Below are positions 1-7,093 of a stretch of 21,492 nucleotides of DNA, piece by piece (the first letter of the stretch is position 1; each line of letters starts with the position of its first letter). The stretch is from Candidatus Planktophila sp. Its GTDB lineage: Bacteria > Actinomycetota > Actinomycetes > Nanopelagicales > Nanopelagicaceae. The DNA lies in assembly GCA_024641555.1 (NCBI GenBank), contig JAHECV010000032.1:2081-23572 (forward strand). Direction: 5' to 3'. The translations under genes were made by a program, and so were the position numbers. Under the pieces are notes generated by a model. It was not told where the DNA came from and made no database searches. It saw nothing but the letters and a program-made list of their open reading frames with translations.

Positions 1-481
1 GAATTGAAACCAGCGCTGCACCCGACCCACGTGGCACGTTTAAGGATTTGTTGCCAGCAAAAGCCTGCGGATTATCTTTAGGAAAGACAGTTGCAGAGCT
101 AACCGTTAATTTCTTACCAGTTGAGTCCATTGCAAAAATATCTGAGATGCAGTTGATATCACTTGCATCACCGCACACTGGTAATACCGCTCGATAGTAA
201 GAGTAAACAGAGAATGCACAGCCATCTTCGGCTCCGGTATTGCAGATGGAAACTTTTGTAACTTTGCCATCCATTTTTCCGTTAGAGGAAGTGAAGTTAA
301 TCCAAGTTGAAGCTTCGGTATTTGCAAAGGCTGCTTCATTTGCTTCGTAGCCAATATAGCCAGCGCCAGGTGCTGGTAGTTGAGCCCATTGTTCGGGGAT
401 TGAATCTGCACTATGTGCGATTGCTGGCGTAATCAGCGCTAATGAAACTAATAGAGCTCCAAATTGTCCTAAACGCTTCAT
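1..481 (-). CDS. Partial exported protein, N-terminal 160 residues; C terminus beyond window
   Basis: An ATG at 481 follows a GGGGA ribosome binding site and opens a frame that stays open to the window edge. Residues 1-26 form a Sec-type signal peptide: MKR, then a hydrophobic core GALLVSLALITPA, with likely cleavage after AIA or AHSA. The mature part has four cysteines (C80, C88, C103, C111) and no membrane segment, so it is probably secreted or wall-associated. The segment C103-x7-C111-I followed by GKKL resembles C40-x7-C48-I followed by GQKI in the neighbouring 629-residue exported protein, so the two may be tandem relatives. I recognise no catalytic motif or named family. The gene is separated from the upstream gene by a strong hairpin (526-568), so it probably has its own promoter, though I saw no convincing one. 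Confidence 0.8.
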   Translation of the reverse strand, partial: MKRLGQFGALLVSLALITPAIAHSADSIPEQWAQLPAPGAGYIGYEANEAAFANTEASTWINFTSSNGKMDGKVTKVSICNTGAEDGCAFSVYSYYRAVLPVCGDASDINCISDIFAMDSTGKKLTVSSATVFPKDNPQAFAGNKSLNVPRGSGAALVSI

Positions 482-525
482 GCGATCCCCAGTCTAAAAA
501 TAGTTTGTAGATACTGAATGAAGAG

Positions 526-568
526 ACCGCCCTCAGCTCGCTAATTGCTTAACGAGCTGAGGAACGGT
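526..568 (-). terminator. Hairpin terminator of the 629-residue secreted protein gene
   Basis: A perfect 10-bp inverted repeat (CCTCAGCTCG at 531-540, CGAGCTGAGG at 553-562) encloses a 12-nt loop. It is flanked by a further ACCG/CGGT pair (526-529 and 565-568). It begins 37 nt after the stop codon at 605. There is no U-run after the stem, which is common for actinobacterial terminators, so termination is inferred from position and stem strength. Confidence 0.7.
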
Positions 569-604
569 TTGCCCTCGTTCATCTATATGGAAGAAGTTGT
601 AAAA

Positions 605-2494
605 CTACTTCTTTGTGTAACCTGCTGGACATGCTGGCTTGACTGCAGTGATCTTCTTTACAGCCTTGCCCTTTACGCAGGTGATTGTTGTCTTGTTCAA
701 GATCTTGGCAGCGGGCTTGTAGCCCTTCTTAATACCAATCTTGAGCTTTGGACGTGAGTATTCAAAGCCAGATACATCGATGATGATCTTGCCGTTCTTC
801 ACGCTGATGTTCTTCAGGAACGCTGCTGTTCCACCGGCTTCAGTTGTAAGCGAGATTTCAAGCGCTGATGCAGCATCGTTTGGATTTGTCATACCCCAAA
901 GAAGCGCAGCATCTGCTGTAGGAATTACCGCTTTGTAGAAGCCCTTGTTCACTGTCACACCATCTGGTGCAAAGTGAGGAGCAGCTGCACGCCATGTGAA
1001 TGCCTTATCGGCTTCGCTCCAAACTGGAGTTGAAAGTCCGCAGACACCGTTTGAACCAACGTACATTCCACCGGAAGTGCCTTCGACACCAAATCCTGAA
1101 GTGTCATCGTTAGCAGCCATAGCGATCATCTGGAATTGACGAACGTTTGCCTTAGAAATACCGGCTTCGCCTTCGCAATCCTTAACAGATTTAGCAAGTG
1201 GCACGGTTACTGGTGTACCAGTGATTGATATTGCGTTGTATTCGCCACCTGGTTGAGATGTAACAACAATATCTGTACCAACTGCAACGGTAACTCCGGT
1301 CTGCATTTCGCCGATTCGAACCTTTACCGTGATCACGATATCTGAATCAAGGCTTGTTGCGTATGCCTTGTTTCCGACTTGACCTGCGAGGTTGGTCTTC
1401 TTATCCGCACCTGTAAGTGTTGGAAGAACATCGACAAATAGCATGCTGGAAACGAACTCGTTAGGAGTCTTCGCTTCAACATAAAGTCCGTCGTAACCGA
1501 GAGAACCAAGGTTCAAACCTTGCCAATCAGGGTGTGTCCAACGTCCGACAAGCGCACGTCCTGCTTCAGTTGGTGTACCAACAGCAACGCCAGGAGCTGG
1601 TGCAAGTGGCGCAGTTGCAGCAAGTTCTGCCGCTTCTGCTGTTGCTGACTCAGTAGTTGGTGTTGTCGTTGTCGCAGCAGCTGCTGGATCGGCAGGAACT
1701 GCAGCAGGTGTGCCTGCTACTGCCCAACCATTAACAAGAGCATCGCGAGTTACCCAAATCGGAATGATGATTCCTTCAGTAGCACCGAAAGTCTTCTTAG
1801 CTGCATCGTAAGTTGTTCCCCAGACTGGACGCTGCTGTGTAGCTGAAAGTTCAGCAAGGTCAACAAATGTAACGCCAGTGAAGTTGGCGATCTGCTTTGC
1901 TGCTTCTGCCGCTGTTGGGTAGAAGAAGAACCACTTAACTTCGTTATCTTGCAAGAATGCAACTGAACCCTTGTAGCACTCACCAAATGTTGATTTGGTT
2001 GATGACTTAGTCTGGTTGTTCCAGCAATCCATTGGGTAGCTGTAGAAATCTAGCGGCTTGTTGATGTCGTAAGTTTTCTTAGCTGGATCATATTTCGCAC
2101 CCTGTTCTGGGTGATTTGCTGTCCCGAAAAGTGAAGATAGATCCTGCATAACAAACTTTCCTGATGTAAGTACATCGCGCTGATATTGCGACATCCACCA
2201 GTTGTTATCAACGACTTTGCCACCCTTGATCTGTGCAACAGGTGCAAAGAAATCTGAAGGTGTCTTCTTAGCTGGAACATCTGCTCCGCTTGGTACGTAG
2301 GTCAAAGGAATTTTCTGTCCTGAACCTGTTGTAAGTGTTACTGATTCGATGCAATAAATGCCGTTTTGAACAACGCAGGCATTCATGGCTGTTTTTGGCA
2401 GGCGGATGGTTGCAGCAGTTGCTGGATTAGCAGCTGTGATCAACCCCGCGAGCATTGCTAGGGACGCAGCCCCAGCGAGTAGTTTCTTTTTCAC
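605..2494 (-). CDS. Large exported protein with Cys-rich N-terminal module and Lys/Pro/Cys C-terminal tail
   Basis: 629 residues, GTG start at 2494 after a GGGGGA ribosome binding site. Residues 1-28 are a Sec signal peptide (MKKK, hydrophobic core, ATAA cleavage region). The eight cysteines (40, 48, 157, 173, 440, 485, 606, 622) would make four pairs outside the cell. A Pro/Ala/Thr-rich linker at about 258-310 separates two larger regions. W/Y-D-x-A-K-K-T motifs recur at 135-142 and 229-236, with a weaker version near 491-500. The last 28 residues read ITCVKGK, KKITAVKP, ACPAGYTKK, a tail I remember from other exported proteins of aquatic actinobacteria; it could be a surface-retention signal or simply a conserved end domain. 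No enzyme motif is visible, and a cell-surface or adhesive role is only a guess. The unusual leader suggests translational control. Confidence 0.85.
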   Translation of the reverse strand: MKKKLLAGAASLAMLAGLITAANPATAATIRLPKTAMNACVVQNGIYCIESVTLTTGSGQKIPLTYVPSGADVPAKKTPSDFFAPVAQIKGGKVVDNNWWMSQYQRDVLTSGKFVMQDLSSLFGTANHPEQGAKYDPAKKTYDINKPLDFYSYPMDCWNNQTKSSTKSTFGECYKGSVAFLQDNEVKWFFFYPTAAEAAKQIANFTGVTFVDLAELSATQQRPVWGTTYDAAKKTFGATEGIIIPIWVTRDALVNGWAVAGTPAAVPADPAAAATTTTPTTESATAEAAELAATAPLAPAPGVAVGTPTEAGRALVGRWTHPDWQGLNLGSLGYDGLYVEAKTPNEFVSSMLFVDVLPTLTGADKKTNLAGQVGNKAYATSLDSDIVITVKVRIGEMQTGVTVAVGTDIVVTSQPGGEYNAISITGTPVTVPLAKSVKDCEGEAGISKANVRQFQMIAMAANDDTSGFGVEGTSGGMYVGSNGVCGLSTPVWSEADKAFTWRAAAPHFAPDGVTVNKGFYKAVIPTADAALLWGMTNPNDAASALEISLTTEAGGTAAFLKNISVKNGKIIIDVSGFEYSRPKLKIGIKKGYKPAAKILNKTTITCVKGKAVKKITAVKPACPAGYTKK

Positions 2495-2495
2495 A

Positions 2496-2595
2496 TTTCC
2501 CCCATAGAGATAGGCGAAGCCACGGGTATGGCTTCTTAGTGGTTACCGCACTATGGGGGCTAATTTATGCGCTGCAGCCCCCGCATAAAAGGGGC
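2496..2595 (-). promoter_or_regulatory. Structured 5' leader with mutually exclusive pairings that can hide the Shine-Dalgarno
   Basis: In RNA order the leader holds GCCCC (2595-2591), GGGGGCU (2582-2576), AGCCCCC plus AUAG (2561-2551), a GAAGCCA/UGGCUUC hairpin (2535-2516), and CUAUGGGGG (2507-2499), which is the ribosome binding site of the 629-residue gene. Each C-run can pair with either neighbouring G-run. The final pairing, CCCCCAUAG with CUAUGGGGG, is a perfect 9 bp and covers the binding site. A further 8-bp repeat (2564-2571 with 2582-2589) competes with these. The pairings are seen in the sequence; regulation is inferred. It matches no riboswitch class I could recognise. Confidence 0.55.
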
Positions 2596-2629
2596 AATTT
2601 CGGACTATTTACCGTGTTTGCGCCATTCC

Positions 2630-2662
2630 AACGGCTCAGACTCTTAACGAAGTTGAGCCGTT
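2630..2662 (-). terminator. Hairpin terminator after the sigma factor / membrane protein pair
   Basis: A perfect 9-bp inverted repeat, AACGGCTCA (2630-2638) with TGAGCCGTT (2654-2662), begins 17 nt after the stop codon at 2679. Three more pairs are possible inside the loop. No U-run follows. It probably ends transcription from the sigma factor operon, or from the whole tct-MFS-sigma group. Confidence 0.6.
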
Positions 2663-2669
2663 TGAATCA

Positions 2670-2692
2670 CTCACACTCCTAACGGAGTTGAG
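2670..2692 (-). other. Second hairpin spanning a stop codon, duplicate of the adjacent terminator arm
   Basis: CTCA-c-ACTCC (2670-2679) pairs with GGAGT-TGAG (2684-2692) around a 4-nt loop. That gives nine pairs with one bulged base. The stop codon at 2679-2681 of the membrane protein gene lies at the loop edge. The 25 bases at 2670-2694 match 2635-2659 at 22 positions, so this is one copy of a 35-bp-period direct repeat that also supplies the arms of the 2630-2662 hairpin. Confidence 0.6.
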
Positions 2693-3326
2693 CCAGGTAC
2701 CAGTTCCACTGCCATGTCTCACTTGGCGAAGTCTTAAGCGATTCCTTGAATTCTGGGAAGCTATAAACAAGTAGCGCTGTTCCGCCTGGTAATACCGTTG
2801 TTGGGCGGGAATCACTGACGATTGGTGTGTGGTTGGTAAATAACCCAAGTGAAGGAGCAGTTGAGATTAAATCTTGAGTTCTATTTTCTAAACTCAAAAC
2901 CCAAGTAACTGGACATTGACCTTGACCGCAACGTTCCCAAGAAATTTTTAAACCTACTGCGGTTAATCCACCTAGTGTGTCGCCGATGCCGCCAGCACCG
3001 CTAATTGCGCCGAGATCGCCCACGCTTTGTTCCCAGGTAACTGGGTAATCGGATTGCAATCCAATGATCTCAGGTTGGTTAACGGCATTTGTTCCGGTTA
3101 CGCCATTATCTGCGGCAACGACAATTGGCGCTGGTTTCTGAAGTAGTTCAAATATTCCGATACTTGTTGCGCCAATTGCAACAACTGCAAGAATAGAAAT
3201 AAGCGCACGGCGAATTCTTTGACGACGCACTTTTGCGATAATTACCGGTGCAAGGTCACGGTTTTCGAGGATGCCAAGTGCCATCCACTGCATTTCCCGT
3301 TTGATTAGTGGATCTACATCACTCAT
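2679..3326 (-). CDS. Single-pass membrane protein coupled to ECF sigma factor (possible anti-sigma factor)
   Basis: 215 residues. Residues 1-40 are polar and rich in Arg (KVRRQRIRRAL) and should face the cytoplasm. Residues 41-62 form one membrane helix, and about 63-215 form an outer domain rich in predicted strands with one close cysteine pair (C133, C138). The ATG at 3326 overlaps the end of the sigma gene by 8 nt, so the two are translated together. Position and topology fit an anti-sigma factor that senses an outside signal. However, the cytoplasmic part is short and shows no zinc-binding H-x3-C-x2-C motif, so it is not a standard ZAS-type anti-sigma. The outer part could also be an Ig-like domain of a signal or stress sensor. 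The function is inferred from context only. Confidence 0.75.
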   Translation of the reverse strand: MSDVDPLIKREMQWMALGILENRDLAPVIIAKVRRQRIRRALISILAVVAIGATSIGIFELLQKPAPIVVAADNGVTGTNAVNQPEIIGLQSDYPVTWEQSVGDLGAISGAGGIGDTLGGLTAVGLKISWERCGQGQCPVTWVLSLENRTQDLISTAPSLGLFTNHTPIVSDSRPTTVLPGGTALLVYSFPEFKESLKTSPSETWQWNWYLAQLR

Positions 3327-3921
3327 TGTTATCCACCACTTCTGCGATTACCGTTTCGATCTCATTAGATCTTTGTGAACTTCCGGTCAACTCTTTATTT
3401 GCTGACTTCTCAAGTTCTGGAACTAGTTCAACATAAGCCGCCACCGCAGCCTTGCCGCGCGCCAAGTGAGATGCCGCAGTTCCCATTGGGATCTGCAGAA
3501 CTTCTGCGACTTCGCGCAAAACCATGCCGTGCTCATAAATCAAAACTAGAACGGCGCGTTGCGCCGCACTTAGCGATTTAAGTGCAGCTTGCACCAATAA
3601 ACGCTGTGTCACATCATCGGTTTGATCTACTAAATCGCGAATATTTTCTGCAAGATCCCAAGAGGTTTCTTTCTCTTGCTGACGGCGTAACCATTTGCGG
3701 CGCATATCTGCGTGCTTACTGACCATCACGCGCATTAAATAAGCTTCGGGATTTTCGTGTTCGCGGATCTTGTTCCAGCGTTTATAGACATCGGCTAACG
3801 CCTCTTGCAATACATCTTCGGCGTTCTGGGTATCAAAGCAAATTACCTTCGCCGCACGCAGAAAGGCCTTCTGGTTTTCGCGTAACCAGAGGGTGAACTC
3901 AACTTGGTTCTGTTGGCTCAT
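3319..3921 (-). CDS. ECF RNA polymerase sigma factor, SigE-like
   Basis: 200 residues when started at the ATG at 3921, which has GGAG placed five bases upstream. The in-frame GTG at 3927 would abut GGA with no spacing, so I prefer 3921. Region sigma-2 covers about 10-83, with the core DVLQEALADVYKRW (37-50) and NPEAYL followed by a basic helix (58-80). Region sigma-4 covers about 113-163, with the helix-turn-helix LREVAEVLQIPMGTAASHL (135-153). Sigma-3 is absent, as is usual for ECF factors. A polar tail of nearly 40 residues follows sigma-4. It would redirect RNA polymerase to a small regulon in response to the membrane protein encoded just downstream. The MFS gene ends only 21 nt upstream, so read-through from the transporter operon is possible. 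The regulon cannot be seen here. Confidence 0.9.
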   Translation of the reverse strand: MSQQNQVEFTLWLRENQKAFLRAAKVICFDTQNAEDVLQEALADVYKRWNKIREHENPEAYLMRVMVSKHADMRRKWLRRQQEKETSWDLAENIRDLVDQTDDVTQRLLVQAALKSLSAAQRAVLVLIYEHGMVLREVAEVLQIPMGTAASHLARGKAAVAAYVELVPELEKSANKELTGSSQRSNEIETVIAEVVDNNE

Positions 3922-3942
3922 GCGCACTCCATAGAGCGAAGA

Positions 3943-5106
3943 TTACCTGCTAGATGCGCTAAAGAGCGAAGTCGCCAATAAGACCGAAAGTCCAATAAAT
4001 ACTCCGCTGGCACCTGCTGAGGCCGCTATCGCACCGGCCGAGGCCGGAACTATAAATTGTCCAAAACGATTTCCCATTAGTCGCGCAGATACGGCAAGTG
4101 CGCGTTCGTTGGCCGCAGTTTTCTGCGAAACCAGCGACATGGTTAACGGCTGGCCAATTCCAAGTGAAAAACCAGCAACAAAAACAATGGCACCTAATGA
4201 AAGCGGGGTTTTGGCAAAAGCCATAGCCGCACATGCGATTACGGAAATGCCTGTACTGAAAATAAGTAGTTGATAAGTTGTAAATCGCTCACTTAGCCTG
4301 CCGAGAAAGAATCGTGAAGTCATAGTTGTGCCTGCTCGAATGGCCAAAATAATTCCAATTGCATAAGGCGAGAAATTATTCTCAGTTCCGAAAAGCGGCA
4401 AGAAAACAACAAGAACGTCGCCCACAGATGAAACCGCAAGTGAAATATAAATCGCCGCCAATATTCCGGGCTTTTTCATCAAGGCAAGCGCCGCCGTGTA
4501 AGTGCCTTGATCAGTTTTAGCTTCCACGCTTGGTTTATCGTTGCGCCACTTAATTACTGGAACAAGTGCAATGACGCAAAGTGCAAAGCCAAGAAGAAAG
4601 GCGTGTGAAGTTGATTTAGGCAGGGTTCCATCGGAACCTGCAACAAATGCCGCAAGAAGCGGGCCAATTAGATGTCCGAGTGATGCGCTAAATGTGTAGT
4701 AACCAAAATATCTGTCGTAATTTTCCCGTGGTGCGCGAAGGGCCACCATTGATTGTCCACCTACCATGCAGGCTAAGTGAGATACCCCAGCAAAAGCGGT
4801 TGCAATTGCCAGAGTGGTAACTGAGTTCGTTCCCATCAGCGCTATTGATGTAACGCCCATTGTGATTGTTCCGGCGATTATAAATTTGCCTTCGCCAATT
4901 TTTCCGACCCATGAACCGAATTGCAGAGCAAGCAAAACCGGAAACAAGGCATACAGAGCCGCAACTACGCCGATTTGAAAGGTATTGGCGCCAAGTTCAA
5001 TCGCTCGATAGGTGATCATCGGGCGTAATGCATAAATAGTTGCTTGAACAAGGGTGGAACTCAGAAGCAGTGGGCGAGCCCAAGGCAAGAGTTTTTTATC
5101 AGACAT
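3943..5106 (-). CDS. Major facilitator superfamily transporter
   Basis: 387 residues with about twelve hydrophobic segments in two halves, separated by a polar central loop near 188-205 (KWRNDKPSVEAKTDQG). The MFS motif A-like loop GSWVGKIGEGKF lies between helices 2 and 3, and its pseudo-repeat FFLGRLSERFTTYQ lies in the second half. It should act in the cytoplasmic membrane as a secondary transporter. The substrate cannot be read from the sequence. The ATG at 5106 directly follows the tctA stop codon (TAAATG), so it is probably translated by ribosomes leaving tctA. This suggests a role linked to the same organic-acid substrate, for example export of a product, or an unrelated drug or metabolite efflux. 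The end is compact (SLFSASSR) with no extra domain. Confidence 0.9.
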   Translation of the reverse strand: MSDKKLLPWARPLLLSSTLVQATIYALRPMITYRAIELGANTFQIGVVAALYALFPVLLALQFGSWVGKIGEGKFIIAGTITMGVTSIALMGTNSVTTLAIATAFAGVSHLACMVGGQSMVALRAPRENYDRYFGYYTFSASLGHLIGPLLAAFVAGSDGTLPKSTSHAFLLGFALCVIALVPVIKWRNDKPSVEAKTDQGTYTAALALMKKPGILAAIYISLAVSSVGDVLVVFLPLFGTENNFSPYAIGIILAIRAGTTMTSRFFLGRLSERFTTYQLLIFSTGISVIACAAMAFAKTPLSLGAIVFVAGFSLGIGQPLTMSLVSQKTAANERALAVSARLMGNRFGQFIVPASAGAIAASAGASGVFIGLSVLLATSLFSASSR

Positions 5107-6603
5107 TTACTTCTTTAGGGCAAGCTTCTTCTTAAAGTTCCAGACCATTGGCCCAATAATTACAACGAATAGAACCAGATAGAGAATTTTTGAGATCGAA
5201 GTTGCATATAGCGCGCTCACTTCACCACCGCTGATTTGCAGCGCCCGGCGCATCTGAAGTTCTGCCATAGGTCCCAGAATTAATCCGATAATCAGTGGCG
5301 TAATCGGAACTCCAAAGCGGCGGAAAGCAAAACCAATTACGCCGACTCCAAGTGCGAGCCAAAGATCAAAGGTGGCGTTGTTAGCAACATAGGCGCCCAT
5401 CAATGCAAAAGCAGAAATACCCGAAAAGAGGTACGGGCGGGGAATCTTCAATAATTGCACCCAAACGCGAACCAATGGCAAATTCAGAAGCAAAAGCAAA
5501 GTATTTCCAATAAATAGTGATGCGATCAGCGTCCAGACAATTTCAGGATTGGTTTGGAATAAGAGCGGTCCGGTTTGAATGTTATAAGTCTGAAATGCAA
5601 CAAGTACAACTGCTGCGGTTGCAGAAGTCGGTAGTCCTAGAGCAAGAAGCGGAACAAGCGCGCCGGCGGCATTTGCGTTATTGGCCGCCTCTGGACCTGC
5701 AACGCCTTCGATCGCACCTTTTCCGAATTCATCTTTATTCTTGGAAAGAGATTTTTCTGCGGCGTAACTTAAGAAGGTAGGAACTTCTGAACCGCCGGCT
5801 GGAACAATTCCGAGTGGGAATCCAATTGCAGTTCCGCGTAGCCATGGTTTCCATGAGCGTTTTAGATCTTGGCGAGTCATGATCGCCTTTCCCTTCATGG
5901 GAATAAGTGACCAACCTGTGGCTTTAGCGCGACCTGCAATATACAAAGCTTCACCAAGCGCAAAAAGCGAAACGATTACGGTTACTGTTTCAATTCCATC
6001 GATCGCATGCAAATTTCCAAAGGTTAAGCGAACCGCACCTGATTGCAGGTCGGCGCCGACCAATCCAAGAGTTAAACCAACGCCGAGCGATGCCATACCT
6101 CGCAACATTGAATTTCCTAGCAAGGTGCCTACCGTTGTAAATGCCACAAGCATCAAGGCGAAGTAATCGGCTGCGGTAACTTTGATCGCCCAATTGGCAA
6201 GTGACGGCGCGGCAAAAGCCAAAATTCCGGTTGCAATTGTTCCGGCGACGAAAGATCCAATTGCTGCTGTTGCAAGTGCCGCACCAGCACGTCCACGTTT
6301 GGCCATTTGATGGCCTTCGAGGGCAGTAATCACTGAGCCAGATTCTCCTGGCGTATTAAGCAAAATTGAGGTTGTGGAACCGCCATACATCGCACCGTAG
6401 TAAATGGCGGCAAACATAATTAGCGCAGAAGCTGGGCTTACTGTGTATGTAATCGGCAACAAGAGCGCGATGGCCAGAGCCGGACCGATTCCGGGGAGCA
6501 CGCCAACTAAAGTTCCGAGAATGGTTCCGAGTAAACCAAAAAGTAAATTATTTAGAGTTAGTGCGCCGGCAAAGCCGTCCATCAATGCGTTAAAACTGCT
6601 CAT
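5107..6603 (-). CDS. tctA: Tripartite tricarboxylate transporter, large membrane subunit TctA
   Basis: 498 residues, the usual TctA length, with about twelve membrane segments. Diagnostic motifs are present: [21 protein letters not shown] near the N terminus, [16 protein letters not shown] around residue 70, and [20 protein letters not shown] plus [19 protein letters not shown] in the middle. TctA forms the transport channel for a carboxylate delivered by the TctC binding protein, driven by an ion gradient, together with the small subunit TctB. The start ATG overlaps the tctB stop (ATGA, 4 nt), and the stop abuts the next start. Tct systems commonly carry citrate or other di- and tricarboxylates, but related systems take other small acids, so the substrate is open. 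Confidence 0.96.
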   Translation of the reverse strand: MSSFNALMDGFAGALTLNNLLFGLLGTILGTLVGVLPGIGPALAIALLLPITYTVSPASALIMFAAIYYGAMYGGSTTSILLNTPGESGSVITALEGHQMAKRGRAGAALATAAIGSFVAGTIATGILAFAAPSLANWAIKVTAADYFALMLVAFTTVGTLLGNSMLRGMASLGVGLTLGLVGADLQSGAVRLTFGNLHAIDGIETVTVIVSLFALGEALYIAGRAKATGWSLIPMKGKAIMTRQDLKRSWKPWLRGTAIGFPLGIVPAGGSEVPTFLSYAAEKSLSKNKDEFGKGAIEGVAGPEAANNANAAGALVPLLALGLPTSATAAVVLVAFQTYNIQTGPLLFQTNPEIVWTLIASLFIGNTLLLLLNLPLVRVWVQLLKIPRPYLFSGISAFALMGAYVANNATFDLWLALGVGVIGFAFRRFGVPITPLIIGLILGPMAELQMRRALQISGGEVSALYATSISKILYLVLFVVIIGPMVWNFKKKLALKK

Positions 6604-7088
6604 GCAAACACCTTCAATACGCCGGCGGGAAGGTTAACGTTTAATCCTTTTGAGAATGCAAAGTAAACGGCTGCAGAGAAAATTAGGGAGACCGCTAAGT
6701 TTTTAAGTAAATTACGAGCGCCGTATGCAAATGCCACGCCAAAGAAAACTACGGTTGTTGCAATTATAAATCCGGCTCGTTCAATCAAAATTGGGTAGGT
6801 CAACATAGAGCCTGCGACCATAGAGAGAGATTTGTAATCTGTTTTATCGATCACATCGCCGAATTCAGTGCCTTCGGGGACTCCCAAATTTCCGCGGAAA
6901 ATTTGAATAAATAGACCGATGGCAATTGCGATTACAAAACCACCGACGAGATATGGAAATACTTGTGGTCCAACAGATTCTTCGCCTGCTGGAATTAACA
7001 TCCTTGAACTGTCGAAGATAACGACGATTCCAAGGATTAGGAGAGAGCCTGCGAAGGCAAGCTCTCCCCCAATCTTCTTAGAGTTCAA
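6600..7088 (-). CDS. tctB: Tripartite tricarboxylate transporter, small membrane subunit TctB
   Basis: About 162 residues with four hydrophobic segments (roughly 10-28, 45-67, 90-122 and 130-150), the TctB layout. The segment FPYLVGGFVIAIAIGLF is typical. The frame is open upstream to 7163, but that extension would overlap tctC heavily and begins with an unlikely His/Cys-rich stretch. I therefore start at the TTG at 7088, five bases after the tctC stop, giving MNSKKIGGELAFAG. No good ribosome binding site precedes it, so translation probably depends on ribosomes finishing tctC. The protein is poorly conserved in sequence across the family, and its identity rests on topology and on lying between tctC and tctA. 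Confidence 0.85.
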   Translation of the reverse strand: MNSKKIGGELAFAGSLLILGIVVIFDSSRMLIPAGEESVGPQVFPYLVGGFVIAIAIGLFIQIFRGNLGVPEGTEFGDVIDKTDYKSLSMVAGSMLTYPILIERAGFIIATTVVFFGVAFAYGARNLLKNLAVSLIFSAAVYFAFSKGLNVNLPAGVLKVFA

Positions 7089-7093
7089 GTGAC

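Noticed and set aside
591..613. AAGAAGT/ACTTCTT hairpin over the stop codon of the 629-residue gene
   Set aside because: It is short and AT-rich, and the 10-bp hairpin just downstream is a much better terminator.
545..757. Plus-strand open frame of 70 codons
   Set aside because: It crosses a terminator hairpin and the antisense of the 629-residue gene end. Its composition (Cys/Leu/Trp) reflects antisense reading.
2496..2630. c-di-AMP (ydaO-type) riboswitch in the surface protein leader
   Set aside because: Such switches precede wall-related genes in actinobacteria, but I cannot find the conserved core sequences here. The alternating G/C runs do not match it.
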